Under the pieces are notes generated by a model that had not been told where the DNA came from, ran no database searches, and saw only the letters and a list, made by a program, of their open reading frames with translations. A DNA stretch of 64,000 nucleotides, taken from the NCBI GenBank assembly GCA_018266555.1, contig JAFEAF010000006.1, forward strand, positions 99,088-163,087, in the 5' to 3' direction. The stretch comes from Bacteroidota bacterium (GTDB lineage: Bacteria; Bacteroidota; Bacteroidia; Chitinophagales; Chitinophagaceae). Made by a program: the position numbers and the translations under genes. Below, piece by piece: positions 46,381 to 55,737 of this stretch (position 1 is its first letter; each line of letters opens with the position of its first letter).

Positions 46381-47118
46381 ATGAAGCTTGACATTCTTGC
46401 TATTGGTGTTCACCCGGATGATGTGGAACTCGGTTGTTCGGGAACGCTTATTAACGAAATAAAAAGAGGGAAAAAAGCCGGCATAGTTGATCTTACCCAG
46501 GGAGAATTGGGCACAAGAGGCAACATAGAAACCCGTTACCAGGAAGCCGCCCGGTCGGCCATGATTATTGGAGTATCTATTAGAGAAAATCTGAAAATGA
46601 GGGACGGTTTTTTTTGTAATGATGAGGAACATCAACTGAAATTAATCAGAGTGATTCGAAAATACCAGCCGGATATTGTCATAGGAAATATTCTTCACGA
46701 CCGGCATCCGGATCATGGGCGTGCAGGCCATTTGATAAGCACTTCCTGTTTTTTATCTGGACTTTCAAAAGTCGAAACTCTTGATGAAGCCGGCAAACTC
46801 CAGCAGCGGTGGAGGCCTGCTTATGTATTGCATTATTTACAGGACTGGTATCATGAACCTGATTTGTTGATAGATATCAGCGATGTATTTGAACAGCGGA
46901 TGGAATCCATAAAAGCGTACAGCACACAATTTCATGTTTCATCCTCATCTGATGAAGGCCCACAAACTTATATTTCCACACCCGATTTCCTGGAAAGTGT
47001 CATTTCCAGAGCCCGGATGCTTGGAAAAAAAATCGGGGTCAAATTTGCTGAAGGTTTTATTACCGAAAAAAAGATTGGAATCAGGAATTTAGATGCGTTG
47101 ATCCAAAATGAAACATAA
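46381..47118 (+). CDS. bshB1: Bacillithiol biosynthesis deacetylase BshB1
   Basis: 245 residues, LmbE-like zinc deacetylase. The metal site is formed by HPDDVELGCSG near the N-terminus and HDRHPDHGRAGHL in the middle; QGELGTRG is typical of the BshB1 subgroup. It removes acetate from GlcNAc-malate, the second step to bacillithiol. A BstA-like DinB protein at 55.2-55.7 kb would use the thiol. bshA and bshC are not in the window. Confidence 0.92.
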   Translation: MKLDILAIGVHPDDVELGCSGTLINEIKRGKKAGIVDLTQGELGTRGNIETRYQEAARSAMIIGVSIRENLKMRDGFFCNDEEHQLKLIRVIRKYQPDIVIGNILHDRHPDHGRAGHLISTSCFLSGLSKVETLDEAGKLQQRWRPAYVLHYLQDWYHEPDLLIDISDVFEQRMESIKAYSTQFHVSSSSDEGPQTYISTPDFLESVISRARMLGKKIGVKFAEGFITEKKIGIRNLDALIQNET

Positions 47119-47201
47119 AATTTCAATTGAATACCATCTTTTTTTTGCAATTTTGCATTTATTAATTGTATCAAAATAACAACACCCGTTAAATCCAATA
47201 T

Positions 47202-48269
47202 ATGATAACCCCAAAGTTTAGCAGTGTACCCCATTCATTTCACACAGAACTAAAAAAACGGGTCCGTGAATATTTTGAAGAAGTAGGCAAATCCACAACA
47301 GGAAATTATAACCTATTCATTAAAGCCATTCTCCTGATGGCGGCATTTGTGTTTGTGTATATACATCTCATTTTTTTTACACCATCTATCGCCTGGGCGA
47401 TTGCAGAATGTGTGTTACTCGGCGGAATAGTAGCTGCAATAGGGTTTAATGTTATGCATGATGGCGCACATGGTAGTTTTAGTAAATTCAAATGGATCAA
47501 TAGTGTTGCCGCTTTCTCACTCAACATTCTTGGTGGAAACAGTTTTATGTGGAATGTAAAACACAATGTTATTCATCATTCTTATACTAATGTAGAAGGC
47601 GTGGATGACGACATTGACCTGCAACCATGGATGCGGATGAGTGGTGCCCAGAAAAGATACCGGTTTCATAAATACCAACATGTATACTTCTGGTTACTCT
47701 ATTCTTTGTTTTACCTGTTCTGGATTTTTGTTTTGGATTTTCAGAAATACTTCAAAAGAAAGATTGGCAACATTCCGCTGAAAAAAATGAAATGGAAAGA
47801 TCATCTTGTTTTCTGGGGCTTTAAAGCAGTTCATTATTTTCTTTTTATAGGTATCCCTATATATAAATTAGGATTTATGGATTGGATGATTGGTTTCCTG
47901 ATCTTCACTTCCGTAGCAGGATTGGTATTAAGCTTGGTATTTCAACTGGCACATACTGTAGAGCATACTTCTTTTCCTTCGGCGAATACAATGGATGGGA
48001 AAATGGAAGATGAATGGGCTGTTCACCAATTAAAAACCACCGCCAATTTTGCCACTAAAAATAAATTGGTAAGCTGGCTCGTAGGCGGATTGAATTTCCA
48101 GATTGAGCATCATTTGTTTCCCAAAATTTCTCATATACATTACCCGGCCATCAGCAGCATTATTAAAAAAGCCTGCCTTGAATATGGTCTAGTTTATATT
48201 GAATATAAAAGAGTACATCATGCTGTAGCTTCACATGTTTCTTTTTTAAGAAAAATGGGGAAACATTGA
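47202..48269 (+). CDS. Membrane fatty acid desaturase
   Basis: 355 residues with four main membrane helices and the three His boxes of di-iron desaturases: HDGAH, HNVIHH and QIEHHLFP. The gap between boxes and the QIEHH form place it with front-end / acyl-lipid desaturases of the linoleoyl-CoA type rather than the delta-9 enzymes. It would introduce a double bond to adjust membrane fluidity. Regiospecificity cannot be read directly. Confidence 0.92.
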   Translation: MITPKFSSVPHSFHTELKKRVREYFEEVGKSTTGNYNLFIKAILLMAAFVFVYIHLIFFTPSIAWAIAECVLLGGIVAAIGFNVMHDGAHGSFSKFKWINSVAAFSLNILGGNSFMWNVKHNVIHHSYTNVEGVDDDIDLQPWMRMSGAQKRYRFHKYQHVYFWLLYSLFYLFWIFVLDFQKYFKRKIGNIPLKKMKWKDHLVFWGFKAVHYFLFIGIPIYKLGFMDWMIGFLIFTSVAGLVLSLVFQLAHTVEHTSFPSANTMDGKMEDEWAVHQLKTTANFATKNKLVSWLVGGLNFQIEHHLFPKISHIHYPAISSIIKKACLEYGLVYIEYKRVHHAVASHVSFLRKMGKH

Positions 48270-48376
48270 GATTTTTTATCAAAAAACTGCCCTAGCGAAA
48301 GAAATTCACACAATTGAATTTGGATTTTGCTGCTACCGCAAACACTTTTAAATTGCACCCCCTTCAATAATAAATT

Positions 48377-49420
48377 ATGGCCGACCTGTCGAATTATGAT
48401 CCGAATCTTGTCAGCAATCCCGAAAACAATATATTCGGTTTACCCACTTCTGAAGATACTGCCCGTGTAATTATTGTTCCGGTTCCATGGGAAGTGACGG
48501 TAAGTTATGCAGCAGGCACAGCCCGGGCCTCGGATGCAATTCTAAAAGCAAGTTTCCAGGTTGATCTTTATGATGCAGAGGTACCCGATGGCTGGAGGCA
48601 GGGATTTTATATGCGCCCAGCTGACAGAAAGATTTTAATGAAAAGCGATTTCCTGCGCAAAGAAGCAGAATTGTATATAGACTATATTTCAAAAGGTGCA
48701 AAACCCGAAGCCAATCAGTTTATGTCGAAAACGCTGATTGAAGTAAATGAAGGTAGCCACCAATTGAATAAATGGGTATATGAACAAACGAAAGCATTAT
48801 TGGATAAAAACAAACTGGTGGGATTACTTGGTGGCGATCATAGCACCCCGTTAGGTTATTTCAAAGCCATAGCAGAAAAACATGGAGCTTTTGGCATTTT
48901 ACAGATTGATGCGCATTGTGACCTGCGTGAAGCTTATGAAGGTTTTAATTATTCTCATGCCAGTATTATGTATAATGCACTTTATGAAATACCTGAAATG
49001 ATAAAACTGGTACAGGCAGGAGTTCGTGATTTCAGCGAAAGTGAATGGAATTTTATAAAGAAGAATTCAGAAAGAGTAGTTACTTATTTCGATACAGATA
49101 TACGACAGAGGCAATTTGAAGGTGAAAACTGGAAAAAAATTTCTGAGGAAATTGTCAATCATTTACCGGAAAAAGTTTTTATCAGTTTTGATATTGATGG
49201 CTTGGACCCCAAGCTTTGCCCCAATACCGGAACACCGGTTCCCGGAGGATTTGAAACTGAGCAAGTATCCTATTTATTCACCAAACTTTTACAAAGCGGA
49301 AGAAAATTGGTAGGTTTTGATCTTAATGAAGTGGGGGTGAGTGAAGGGGACTGGGATGCGAATGTAGGCGCCAGAATATTATACAAGTTGTGTAATTTGA
49401 TGGTGGCCGGTAATCCTTAG
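48377..49420 (+). CDS. Ureohydrolase (arginase/agmatinase/formiminoglutamase) family protein
   Basis: 347 residues. The di-manganese ligands are in GGDHS, DAHCD and SFDIDGLDP, all intact, so it should be active. The N-terminal 100 residues are an extension relative to classical arginases. The family hydrolyses guanidino or formimino groups; which substrate is used is not clear. The next gene begins one base after its stop. Confidence 0.9.
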   Translation: MADLSNYDPNLVSNPENNIFGLPTSEDTARVIIVPVPWEVTVSYAAGTARASDAILKASFQVDLYDAEVPDGWRQGFYMRPADRKILMKSDFLRKEAELYIDYISKGAKPEANQFMSKTLIEVNEGSHQLNKWVYEQTKALLDKNKLVGLLGGDHSTPLGYFKAIAEKHGAFGILQIDAHCDLREAYEGFNYSHASIMYNALYEIPEMIKLVQAGVRDFSESEWNFIKKNSERVVTYFDTDIRQRQFEGENWKKISEEIVNHLPEKVFISFDIDGLDPKLCPNTGTPVPGGFETEQVSYLFTKLLQSGRKLVGFDLNEVGVSEGDWDANVGARILYKLCNLMVAGNP

Positions 49421-49421
49421 T

Positions 49422-49955
49422 ATGCAACAGTATCAGATTTTTTTAATAAATGGTAAAGAAAAGCCTTATGGGGTTATAAGCTGGCTTCTTTTACTACTTA
49501 ATTTCATTTCACTTTTTTTCCTCACTGTTTCATTTCGTTTTGAAAAATGGGTGCCTTTAATTTTTGCAATCCTCGCAATGGTATTTTCCCTGGTCCCTTT
49601 ATTTTTAAAAGGAATACATAAAAAAATAACTCATTCCTGGTCATTTGGACTTTTCAGTATTGCCTGGTTTATTTCACACTACTTCATATTTGGTATCGTG
49701 AATTTAATTTTAGGGATTTTAGATTTACTTGCAAGAAAGCCTCTATTTGTCCGGGTTGATAAATATGGTGTTGAATATCCCTCTGCTATTCATAAAAAAG
49801 TATATTGGAAAGATATTTCCAATGTAATTATTAAAGACGGCATTCTGACCATTGACTTTAAGAACAATAAACTCTTTCAGCAGCTTATTGATGAAAAAAA
49901 ACAAACCATCAATGAGAAAGAATTTAACGATTTTTGCAGGATGCAGCTTGAATAA
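49422..49955 (+). CDS. Hypothetical membrane protein
   Basis: 177 residues. Three or four membrane helices in residues 17-107 are followed by a C-terminal cytoplasmic part of about 65 residues (VDKYGVEYPSAIHKKVYWKDISNV..., GILTIDFKNNK) with the strand pattern of a small PH-like domain. No named family recognised. It lies in a tight run between the ureohydrolase and radical SAM genes. Confidence 0.7.
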   Translation: MQQYQIFLINGKEKPYGVISWLLLLLNFISLFFLTVSFRFEKWVPLIFAILAMVFSLVPLFLKGIHKKITHSWSFGLFSIAWFISHYFIFGIVNLILGILDLLARKPLFVRVDKYGVEYPSAIHKKVYWKDISNVIIKDGILTIDFKNNKLFQQLIDEKKQTINEKEFNDFCRMQLE

Positions 49956-49973
49956 TAAACAGTAACGAATAAC

Positions 49974-51269
49974 TTGATACACTCTCCTTACATACTTTAC
50001 TCCGACGGAAAAGGAAATATTTTTGAAGACCCTACCTTATTTGCCACAGGCAGAAGCGGCTGGGATGCTGTACCCATTAATAAAAACGAGTGGATCGAAT
50101 TACCAGATGGTGGACAATTATATGAACTCCCCGGAAGAAGAGGTATTGGCATGGATGTACAAACCGGTGAGATGCGTTTGTGTGAAAAAGGATGGGCTGT
50201 TGCTGCATTTATTCCGCCGGCACATACTGGTTTTTATTTAGCAGCGTATGAAACAGCTCCCGATGCTCCCATTCTACCTTTATTTTGTTATACAGCAGTT
50301 GGGTGGTATGATGGTAAATTTTTTGTTCCCGCCATACGAATTGAACCTGACATCAGGCAGGATTGCGAAGGTTATGATCAAAAAAAAATAGAATCAGGTG
50401 TAGAACAAATTTTAAAAGCATATACGCATAATCGTTTGGTAAAACACCTGGCTGAAAATTGTGCTCTCACCTATCATTGCCCCGCTGCAAGAAATTATTT
50501 TCTGGGGAGATGGGAATGTCCTGTACCGGCATCGCCTGCCTGCAATGCAAATTGCGTGGGATGTATTTCATTGCAACCCGATGAAGAAAAAATTGTATCC
50601 CCACAGGATCGTTTAACGTTCAAACCTTCGGTAGAAGAAATAGTGGAATACACGGTTCCCCATTTAGAAACTGCACCATTCCCGATTATCAGCTTCGGCC
50701 AGGGATGCGAAGGGGAACCATTACTGATGTGGGAAACATTATGCGAAGCAATAAAAGAAATAAGAAAGCATACAAGAAAAGGAAGTATCAATATTAATAC
50801 AAACGGCTCAGATCCGAAAGCTGTAAATGCTATGTGCAAAGCCGGGCTTAATTCTATTCGTGTCAGCACGAATTCGGCCCGCCGGGAAATTTATATGCCT
50901 TATTACAGGCCCAATAATTATGACTTTGAAGATATCATTGAAAGCCTGAAAGTGGTTCGCAGTTATGACGGGTGGACTTCCATTAACTATTTTGTTTTCC
51001 CCGGCATGACCGACAGTTATGCCGAATATGAAGCGCTAAGAAAATTAATTCGTGAAACGGACCTCTGCATGATTCAATGGAGAAATTTTAATATTGACCC
51101 TGATTGGTATCTAGGAAAAATTGGAGTGGCAGATACCGGTGAATGTATGGGCATGAATACACTATTTCAAACCATCAGGAATGAATTTCCCAATTTGAAA
51201 TTTGGCTATTTTAATCCACCAATAGAACGGATAAAAGGGAAATTTGAAACTGAATTTGCACACCACTGA
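49974..51269 (+). CDS. Radical SAM protein
   Basis: 431 residues, starting at TTG 49974, since a stop precedes and no ATG is near. An N-terminal domain of about 170 residues has no motif I know. The iron-sulfur motif CNANCVGC (CxxxCxxC) lies at about residue 183-190, followed by ISFGQGCEGEPLL and GLNSIRVSTNS of the SAM-binding barrel. An additional Cys pair (CALTYHC) upstream may bind a second cluster. Substrate unknown. The C-terminus overlaps the start of the EamA gene. Confidence 0.88.
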   Translation: MIHSPYILYSDGKGNIFEDPTLFATGRSGWDAVPINKNEWIELPDGGQLYELPGRRGIGMDVQTGEMRLCEKGWAVAAFIPPAHTGFYLAAYETAPDAPILPLFCYTAVGWYDGKFFVPAIRIEPDIRQDCEGYDQKKIESGVEQILKAYTHNRLVKHLAENCALTYHCPAARNYFLGRWECPVPASPACNANCVGCISLQPDEEKIVSPQDRLTFKPSVEEIVEYTVPHLETAPFPIISFGQGCEGEPLLMWETLCEAIKEIRKHTRKGSININTNGSDPKAVNAMCKAGLNSIRVSTNSARREIYMPYYRPNNYDFEDIIESLKVVRSYDGWTSINYFVFPGMTDSYAEYEALRKLIRETDLCMIQWRNFNIDPDWYLGKIGVADTGECMGMNTLFQTIRNEFPNLKFGYFNPPIERIKGKFETEFAHH

Positions 51270-52176
51270 TACCACATCAATAAAACAAAATTCGTTGGCA
51301 GGAATAGGACTCGCCTTGCTAGCAGTTTTTATTTGGTCGGCCAACTTTATTGTAGCTAGGGATATGAAAGGACAGGTTCCTCCCATCAGCCTGGCTTTTT
51401 TCAGATGGAGTACAGCATCGGTTATTATTTTTTTGATTTCCTTTAAAAGAATTAAAGCAGAATGGGAGATTATCAAACGATCCCTTCCTTTTTTATTGAT
51501 GGTTTCTATTCCGGGTATTGCCTTGTTCAATACTTTTGTTTATATCGGAGCTCAATATACCACGGCCATCAACCTGGCATTAATCGGTACCACTTCGTCG
51601 CCGGTGATAGCTGTCATCCTGGCCAGGTTTTTTTTACAGGAACATATAGGATCAAAAAAAATTATCGGGATGATCCTATGTATCGGTGGCGTACTGCTCA
51701 TTTTATCGAAAGGTCATTTTCAAACGCTTTTATCCTTTCATTTTTCAAAAGGAGATCTCTGGATGCTGGCAGGAGCTTTTTTCTTTGCAGTATATAATAC
51801 GCTTGCCCGGAAAAAACCCGTTGCAATTTCAACATCCAGCTTCTTAGCCATCACTTTTCTTATGGGCGCCCTGATGCTTCTGCCTTTTTATTTAATGGAA
51901 AAAAATCATCTGGCTCCTGTGAAATGGACCCCGTATATTTTTTCGGTTATTTTATATCTTGGACTTGGTGCCTCCGTTATATGTTTTATGATATGGAATA
52001 TAGCTATCCATAAAATCGGTACAGGCCGGACGGCATTATTCGGAAATCTCATCCCGGTTTTCACAAGCATTGAGGCTGTATTGTTCCTGCATGAATCATT
52101 TACCATCTACCATTTTATCAGTATGGTCCTGGTTATTGCAGGATTATTCTTTGCAAATCTTCGAAAGACCAGATGA
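51244..52176 (+). CDS. EamA-family drug/metabolite transporter
   Basis: 310 residues with ten membrane helices in two EamA repeats (about 17-150 and 165-305); GIGLALLAVFIWSANFIVARD opens the first (start GIGLALLAVF). The only usable start is TTG at 51244, with GGGA five bases upstream, giving a 26-bp overlap with the radical SAM gene. Members export amino acids or metabolites. Confidence 0.85.
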   Translation: MKLNLHTTDTTSIKQNSLAGIGLALLAVFIWSANFIVARDMKGQVPPISLAFFRWSTASVIIFLISFKRIKAEWEIIKRSLPFLLMVSIPGIALFNTFVYIGAQYTTAINLALIGTTSSPVIAVILARFFLQEHIGSKKIIGMILCIGGVLLILSKGHFQTLLSFHFSKGDLWMLAGAFFFAVYNTLARKKPVAISTSSFLAITFLMGALMLLPFYLMEKNHLAPVKWTPYIFSVILYLGLGASVICFMIWNIAIHKIGTGRTALFGNLIPVFTSIEAVLFLHESFTIYHFISMVLVIAGLFFANLRKTR

Positions 52177-52355
52177 CTTCAATTCATAAAAGATTTTATT
52201 GATTTGTCCCGGATGCCGGTCAAACGATAAATCAAAATTGCTTCATACTGAAATCTTAACATTTTCTAAATCATTCTTTTTACAAGTTGCACAGGGTTTG
52301 AATCGTTAATAACCGGTGTGAACAATAAAGATTTCTTTTACGTCAAATCAAATTT

Positions 52356-52363
52356 TATTTTTG
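52356..52363 (+). promoter_or_regulatory. -7 box of the TonB-like gene
   Basis: TATTTTTG, exact match, with TTTC about 20 bp upstream as a possible -33. It ends one base before the ATG at 52365, so RNA would begin after that codon; this favours the ATG at 52383. Confidence 0.6.
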
Positions 52364-52382
52364 TATGACTAACTCATATATC

Positions 52383-53240
52383 ATGTCTGCATCCTTTGAA
52401 GCCCGGAAAAATACTCAGGCCACTATGATCACGGCCGGATTTGCAGGGTTGATGTTACTGCTGATGTTCCTCATTAAATGGACGCTCCCCCAACTTCCTA
52501 TGCCCATAGCTGAAGAAGGCATTGAAGTAAATCTTGGAACCAGCGATCAGGGTTTTGGAAAAGATCAACCCATGATGCCCGGGGAACCGTCACCTAAACA
52601 ATCCGTGGCTACCTCTGTGCCACAACAGGAAAAATCAGATATCAAAGACGCAAAAGATTTTGAAGAAAACAATGATAAAGAAGCAGTGGCCGTATTGAAA
52701 CCGAAAGTAAGCAAACCTGATTCAAAAGAAATTAATAAAGAAACCAAACAAACTGTAAAAGCTACCAAACCACAAGCGGTCGTTATTCCAAAACCCGAAA
52801 AGCCCAAAGCCGTATTGAACAGAACAGTCGGTAGCAATGGCTCAGGTGGAAACGGAGCAGACAGTTACCAGAAAGGAGCTAATGAAGGCGTTGCAGGAGG
52901 AAAAGGTGACCAGGGAGTTCCCGGCGGCAGCCCCGATGCCACTACCTATAAAGGCAACCCGGGCAATGGAAACGGAGGGCCGAGAAGAATCAGTGGAAAC
53001 CGGATCGTCATCAATCCAAAATCAATGGATGCCGGTGAAAATCTGAGAGGAAAAGTTTTAGCAGAGATATCCGTATCTCCCGATGGCGTCGGCACATTTG
53101 TAAGAGCCACCAGGGGCTCTACATACACAGGTGGACAGGCTGTGGACATTATAAGAGAATGGCTGAGAAGAAACAAATTCAATAAAGCCAGCGAATCTTC
53201 TACGGTAGTATATGAATTTAATTTCTTATTAGGCGGGTAA
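52383..53240 (+). CDS. TonB-like energy transducer
   Basis: 285 residues from the ATG at 52383 (chosen from the promoter position; 52365 is also in frame). An N-terminal membrane anchor (about 17-35) is followed by a periplasmic linker of about 160 residues rich in Pro, Lys, Glu and Gly, then a C-terminal TonB/TolA-like domain of about 75 residues (NLRGKVLAEISVSPDGVG, VDIIREWLRRNKFN). It would pass proton-motive force to outer-membrane receptors such as SusC. No exbB/exbD genes flank it. Confidence 0.85.
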   Translation: MSASFEARKNTQATMITAGFAGLMLLLMFLIKWTLPQLPMPIAEEGIEVNLGTSDQGFGKDQPMMPGEPSPKQSVATSVPQQEKSDIKDAKDFEENNDKEAVAVLKPKVSKPDSKEINKETKQTVKATKPQAVVIPKPEKPKAVLNRTVGSNGSGGNGADSYQKGANEGVAGGKGDQGVPGGSPDATTYKGNPGNGNGGPRRISGNRIVINPKSMDAGENLRGKVLAEISVSPDGVGTFVRATRGSTYTGGQAVDIIREWLRRNKFNKASESSTVVYEFNFLLGG

Positions 53241-53260
53241 GTTTAAATAAACAAGTTCGA

Positions 53261-53297
53261 AATGCCATTCCGATGCGGGATGGCATTCTTATTTTTG
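53261..53297 (+). terminator. Terminator of the TonB-like gene, merging into the folC promoter
   Basis: 11-bp stem AATGCCATTCC (53261-53271) / GGGATGGCATT (53277-53287), loop GATGC, one T-G pair, followed by CTTATTTTT. The T-tract is at the same time the -7 box of folC. Confidence 0.85.
53290..53297 (+). promoter_or_regulatory. -7 box of folC
   Basis: TATTTTTG, exact match, only 7 bp before the folC ATG, which implies a leaderless or near-leaderless mRNA. It shares its T-run with the preceding terminator. Confidence 0.6.
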
Positions 53298-53304
53298 CGC
53301 CGGA

Positions 53305-54594
53305 ATGAATTACCAGCAAACCATTGAATATCTGTTCAGCCGTCTACCGATGTTCAGTCGCATGGGAGCTGCGGCATTTAAAAAAGATCTTACCAATACT
53401 CATAAACTATGCAGCTTTCTCAATGATCCGCAAAAAAAATTTAAAAGCATCCATATAGCAGGCACTAATGGAAAAGGATCGGTGAGTCATTCGCTGGCTG
53501 CTATTTTGCAAACTGCCGGATATAAAACAGGATTATACACTTCTCCTCATTTAAAAGATTTCAGGGAGCGGATAAAAGTAAATGGTGAAATGGTGAAAGA
53601 AGAATTTGTAATTGATTTCACCCAAAAAATACAAACGAAGATTGATGAAATTGAACCCAGTTTTTTTGAAATCACCGTGGTCATGGCCTTTGAATATTTT
53701 GCGCAACTAAAAGTGGATATTGCTGTAATAGAAGTAGGATTGGGTGGAAGGTTTGATAGCACCAATGTGATCATTCCTGAACTTTCCGTTATTACCAATA
53801 TCGGGTGGGACCACATGAATATTCTTGGCGACAGCCTGGATAAAATAGCTTTTGAAAAAGCGGGGATCATTAAAGAAAATATTCCTGTAGTGATTGGCGA
53901 AGTGTTACCTGAAACAAAAAATGTGTTTTTAAAAGCAGCAGAAGAAAGAAAAGCACCACTTACCATAGCTTCGCAAAAAAGGCAGGCAGTTAATTGGTAT
54001 TGGGAAAACCATGAACTTTTCATTGAAGTTTCCGAAGTGCATAAAATCGATCATAAAAAATATCATCTCGATCTGTCTGGCATTTACCAGGTAAAAAACC
54101 TGATCACAGTACTTGAAGCAAGTTCGCAATTGCATCAGCAAGGATGGAAGGCTGATGAACCAATCATTCAGAAAGCATTACCTCAAGTAAAAAAACTGAC
54201 AGGGCTGCATGGCCGTTGGGAAATTATTCATCCTACACCTGATGTGGTTTTGGATGTGGCGCATAATTTGGATGGGATAAAACAATTACTAGAACAAATT
54301 GAAGTAACCAACTATCGTCAATTGCATTTGATAATAGGGATGGTAAAAGATAAAGACATAGAAAAAATTATTTCGCTGCTTCCTAAGGATGCAATCTATT
54401 ATTTTACCAAAGCACAAATACCAAGAGCACTGCCGGAAAAGGAACTCGCTGCGAAAGCTGCAAGTGCCGGTCTTCACGGACTATCATATACAGAAGTAAA
54501 CTATGCACTACATGCAGCGTTGGCAAAAGCGCATAAAAAAGATTTGATATTAGTTTGCGGAAGTGTATTCCTGGTTGGAGAAGTGAATATCTGA
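53305..54594 (+). CDS. folC: Folylpolyglutamate synthase / dihydrofolate synthase
   Basis: 429 residues. The ATP loop is HIAGTNGKGSVSH near residue 50, with VIEVGLGGRFDSTN and ITNIGWDHMNILG following, as in the Mur-ligase-like FolC family; the C-terminal domain has DVAHNLDGIKQL and ALPEKELAAKA. It adds glutamate to dihydropteroate and to folates. The N-terminus MNYQQTIEYLFSRLPMFSR is typical, which supports this ATG despite the very short leader. Confidence 0.96.
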   Translation: MNYQQTIEYLFSRLPMFSRMGAAAFKKDLTNTHKLCSFLNDPQKKFKSIHIAGTNGKGSVSHSLAAILQTAGYKTGLYTSPHLKDFRERIKVNGEMVKEEFVIDFTQKIQTKIDEIEPSFFEITVVMAFEYFAQLKVDIAVIEVGLGGRFDSTNVIIPELSVITNIGWDHMNILGDSLDKIAFEKAGIIKENIPVVIGEVLPETKNVFLKAAEERKAPLTIASQKRQAVNWYWENHELFIEVSEVHKIDHKKYHLDLSGIYQVKNLITVLEASSQLHQQGWKADEPIIQKALPQVKKLTGLHGRWEIIHPTPDVVLDVAHNLDGIKQLLEQIEVTNYRQLHLIIGMVKDKDIEKIISLLPKDAIYYFTKAQIPRALPEKELAAKAASAGLHGLSYTEVNYALHAALAKAHKKDLILVCGSVFLVGEVNI

Positions 54595-54609
54595 ATGGTG
54601 AAATTTTTT

Positions 54610-55161
54610 TTACCGGAATGCTATCTCCCCCATTTTTTCAAAGGCATATAAAATACAACTGACATGCATGGACTGAACAATCTTGTTTCCTCTTAATAAA
54701 TCCTTTACTTCTTCAATACTGAACAATTCTACCTGCAACTCTTCATTATGATCCAGTTTTTGTTCTGATGTTTTTTTGCCGCCTTTAGCCAAAAACATGT
54801 GCATGAGATTATTATTGGTAGATGGATTGGCGGATACTTTTCCCAGGTAATCAAAAGAAGAAAATGAATAACCGGTTTCCTCACTCAATTCCCTGGCAAC
54901 GGCATCCTGTAAACTTTTATCCGTATCATCCACACACCCGCCGGGTATTTCAATACATACTTCCCCCAATGCATGGCGGTATTGTCGTACCATCACAATT
55001 TTTCCTTCCTCCGTCACCGGCACTACCGTAACCCAGGTAGGAAATTCATACACATAATAGGGATCAATGATCTTGCCTTCCGGAGTTTCGCAAACATCCT
55101 TTCTTACTTTAAACCAAAGATCATTGAACAGGTATTGAGTTGATAATATTTTCCATTTCAT
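54610..55161 (-). CDS. Nudix hydrolase (ADP-ribose pyrophosphatase type)
   Basis: 183 residues from the ATG at 55161, two bases after the stop of the upstream gene; an in-frame ATG at 55170 would overlap it. The Nudix helix reads GGCVDDTDKSLQDAVARELSEETG, with the REL-EE-G core intact and the first Glu replaced by Asp. Preceding GEVCIEIPGG and the MVRQYRHALGE strand match ADP-ribose hydrolases. It likely clears ADP-ribose or related nucleotides. Confidence 0.9.
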   Translation of the reverse strand: MKWKILSTQYLFNDLWFKVRKDVCETPEGKIIDPYYVYEFPTWVTVVPVTEEGKIVMVRQYRHALGEVCIEIPGGCVDDTDKSLQDAVARELSEETGYSFSSFDYLGKVSANPSTNNNLMHMFLAKGGKKTSEQKLDHNEELQVELFSIEEVKDLLRGNKIVQSMHVSCILYAFEKMGEIAFR

Positions 55162-55163
55162 AT

Positions 55164-55706
55164 TTACCATCCCATCCTTTCTCTAAGTGATGTAATATGT
55201 GCCACATGATGCCGGCTATGCCAGGCATACATCCCCAGCAAATACCAAAGCCGTAAAGTTTTTTTTTGCTCCGGATGAAAGATGGTCCTGTTATTCCAAT
55301 CATCATCATTAACATATTTCAAAGTTTCATTTAACCGGGCATGAAGGGCATGTAATAAAGTAAGAGAAACATTGATGGGCAATTTTTGTACATCACTCAG
55401 TTCGGCCCATAATTTTTCATGATATGGCTTTATAGTTGGGTTCTCTTCCGTCAGCCCTAATTTAAAACGGCAATACGCATTCATGTGGCTGTCTGCAACA
55501 TGATGCACTAACTGGTGAACCGTCCAACCGCCTTCACGATAAGGAGTATGTAACTGCGCTTCATCGAGGTTCAGTACAGCATTCTCCAGGTTGTGGGGAA
55601 GAAATTTTAAATCGGCAAGCCATTCAATTTTTTGTTCTACGGAAAAAGGCCTGGGTATATACATCCCTACGGGATATCTCGGGTCAGTATCACTAACGAC
55701 GTTCAT
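55164..55706 (-). CDS. DinB/YfiT-family protein, probable bacillithiol S-transferase
   Basis: 180 residues, four-helix DinB fold. The metal site is formed by His in VHQLVHHVADSHMN and WHSRHHVAHI. The opening DPRYPVGMYIPRP is characteristic of the YfiT/BstA subgroup, which conjugates bacillithiol to electrophiles in Bacillus. The presence of bshB1 in the same window supports that role. It is followed two bases later by the Nudix gene, which may therefore be co-transcribed. Confidence 0.85.
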   Translation of the reverse strand: MNVVSDTDPRYPVGMYIPRPFSVEQKIEWLADLKFLPHNLENAVLNLDEAQLHTPYREGGWTVHQLVHHVADSHMNAYCRFKLGLTEENPTIKPYHEKLWAELSDVQKLPINVSLTLLHALHARLNETLKYVNDDDWNNRTIFHPEQKKTLRLWYLLGMYAWHSRHHVAHITSLRERMGW

Positions 55707-55737
55707 TTTAATATAATTTTAAATCGCTGATTATTCA

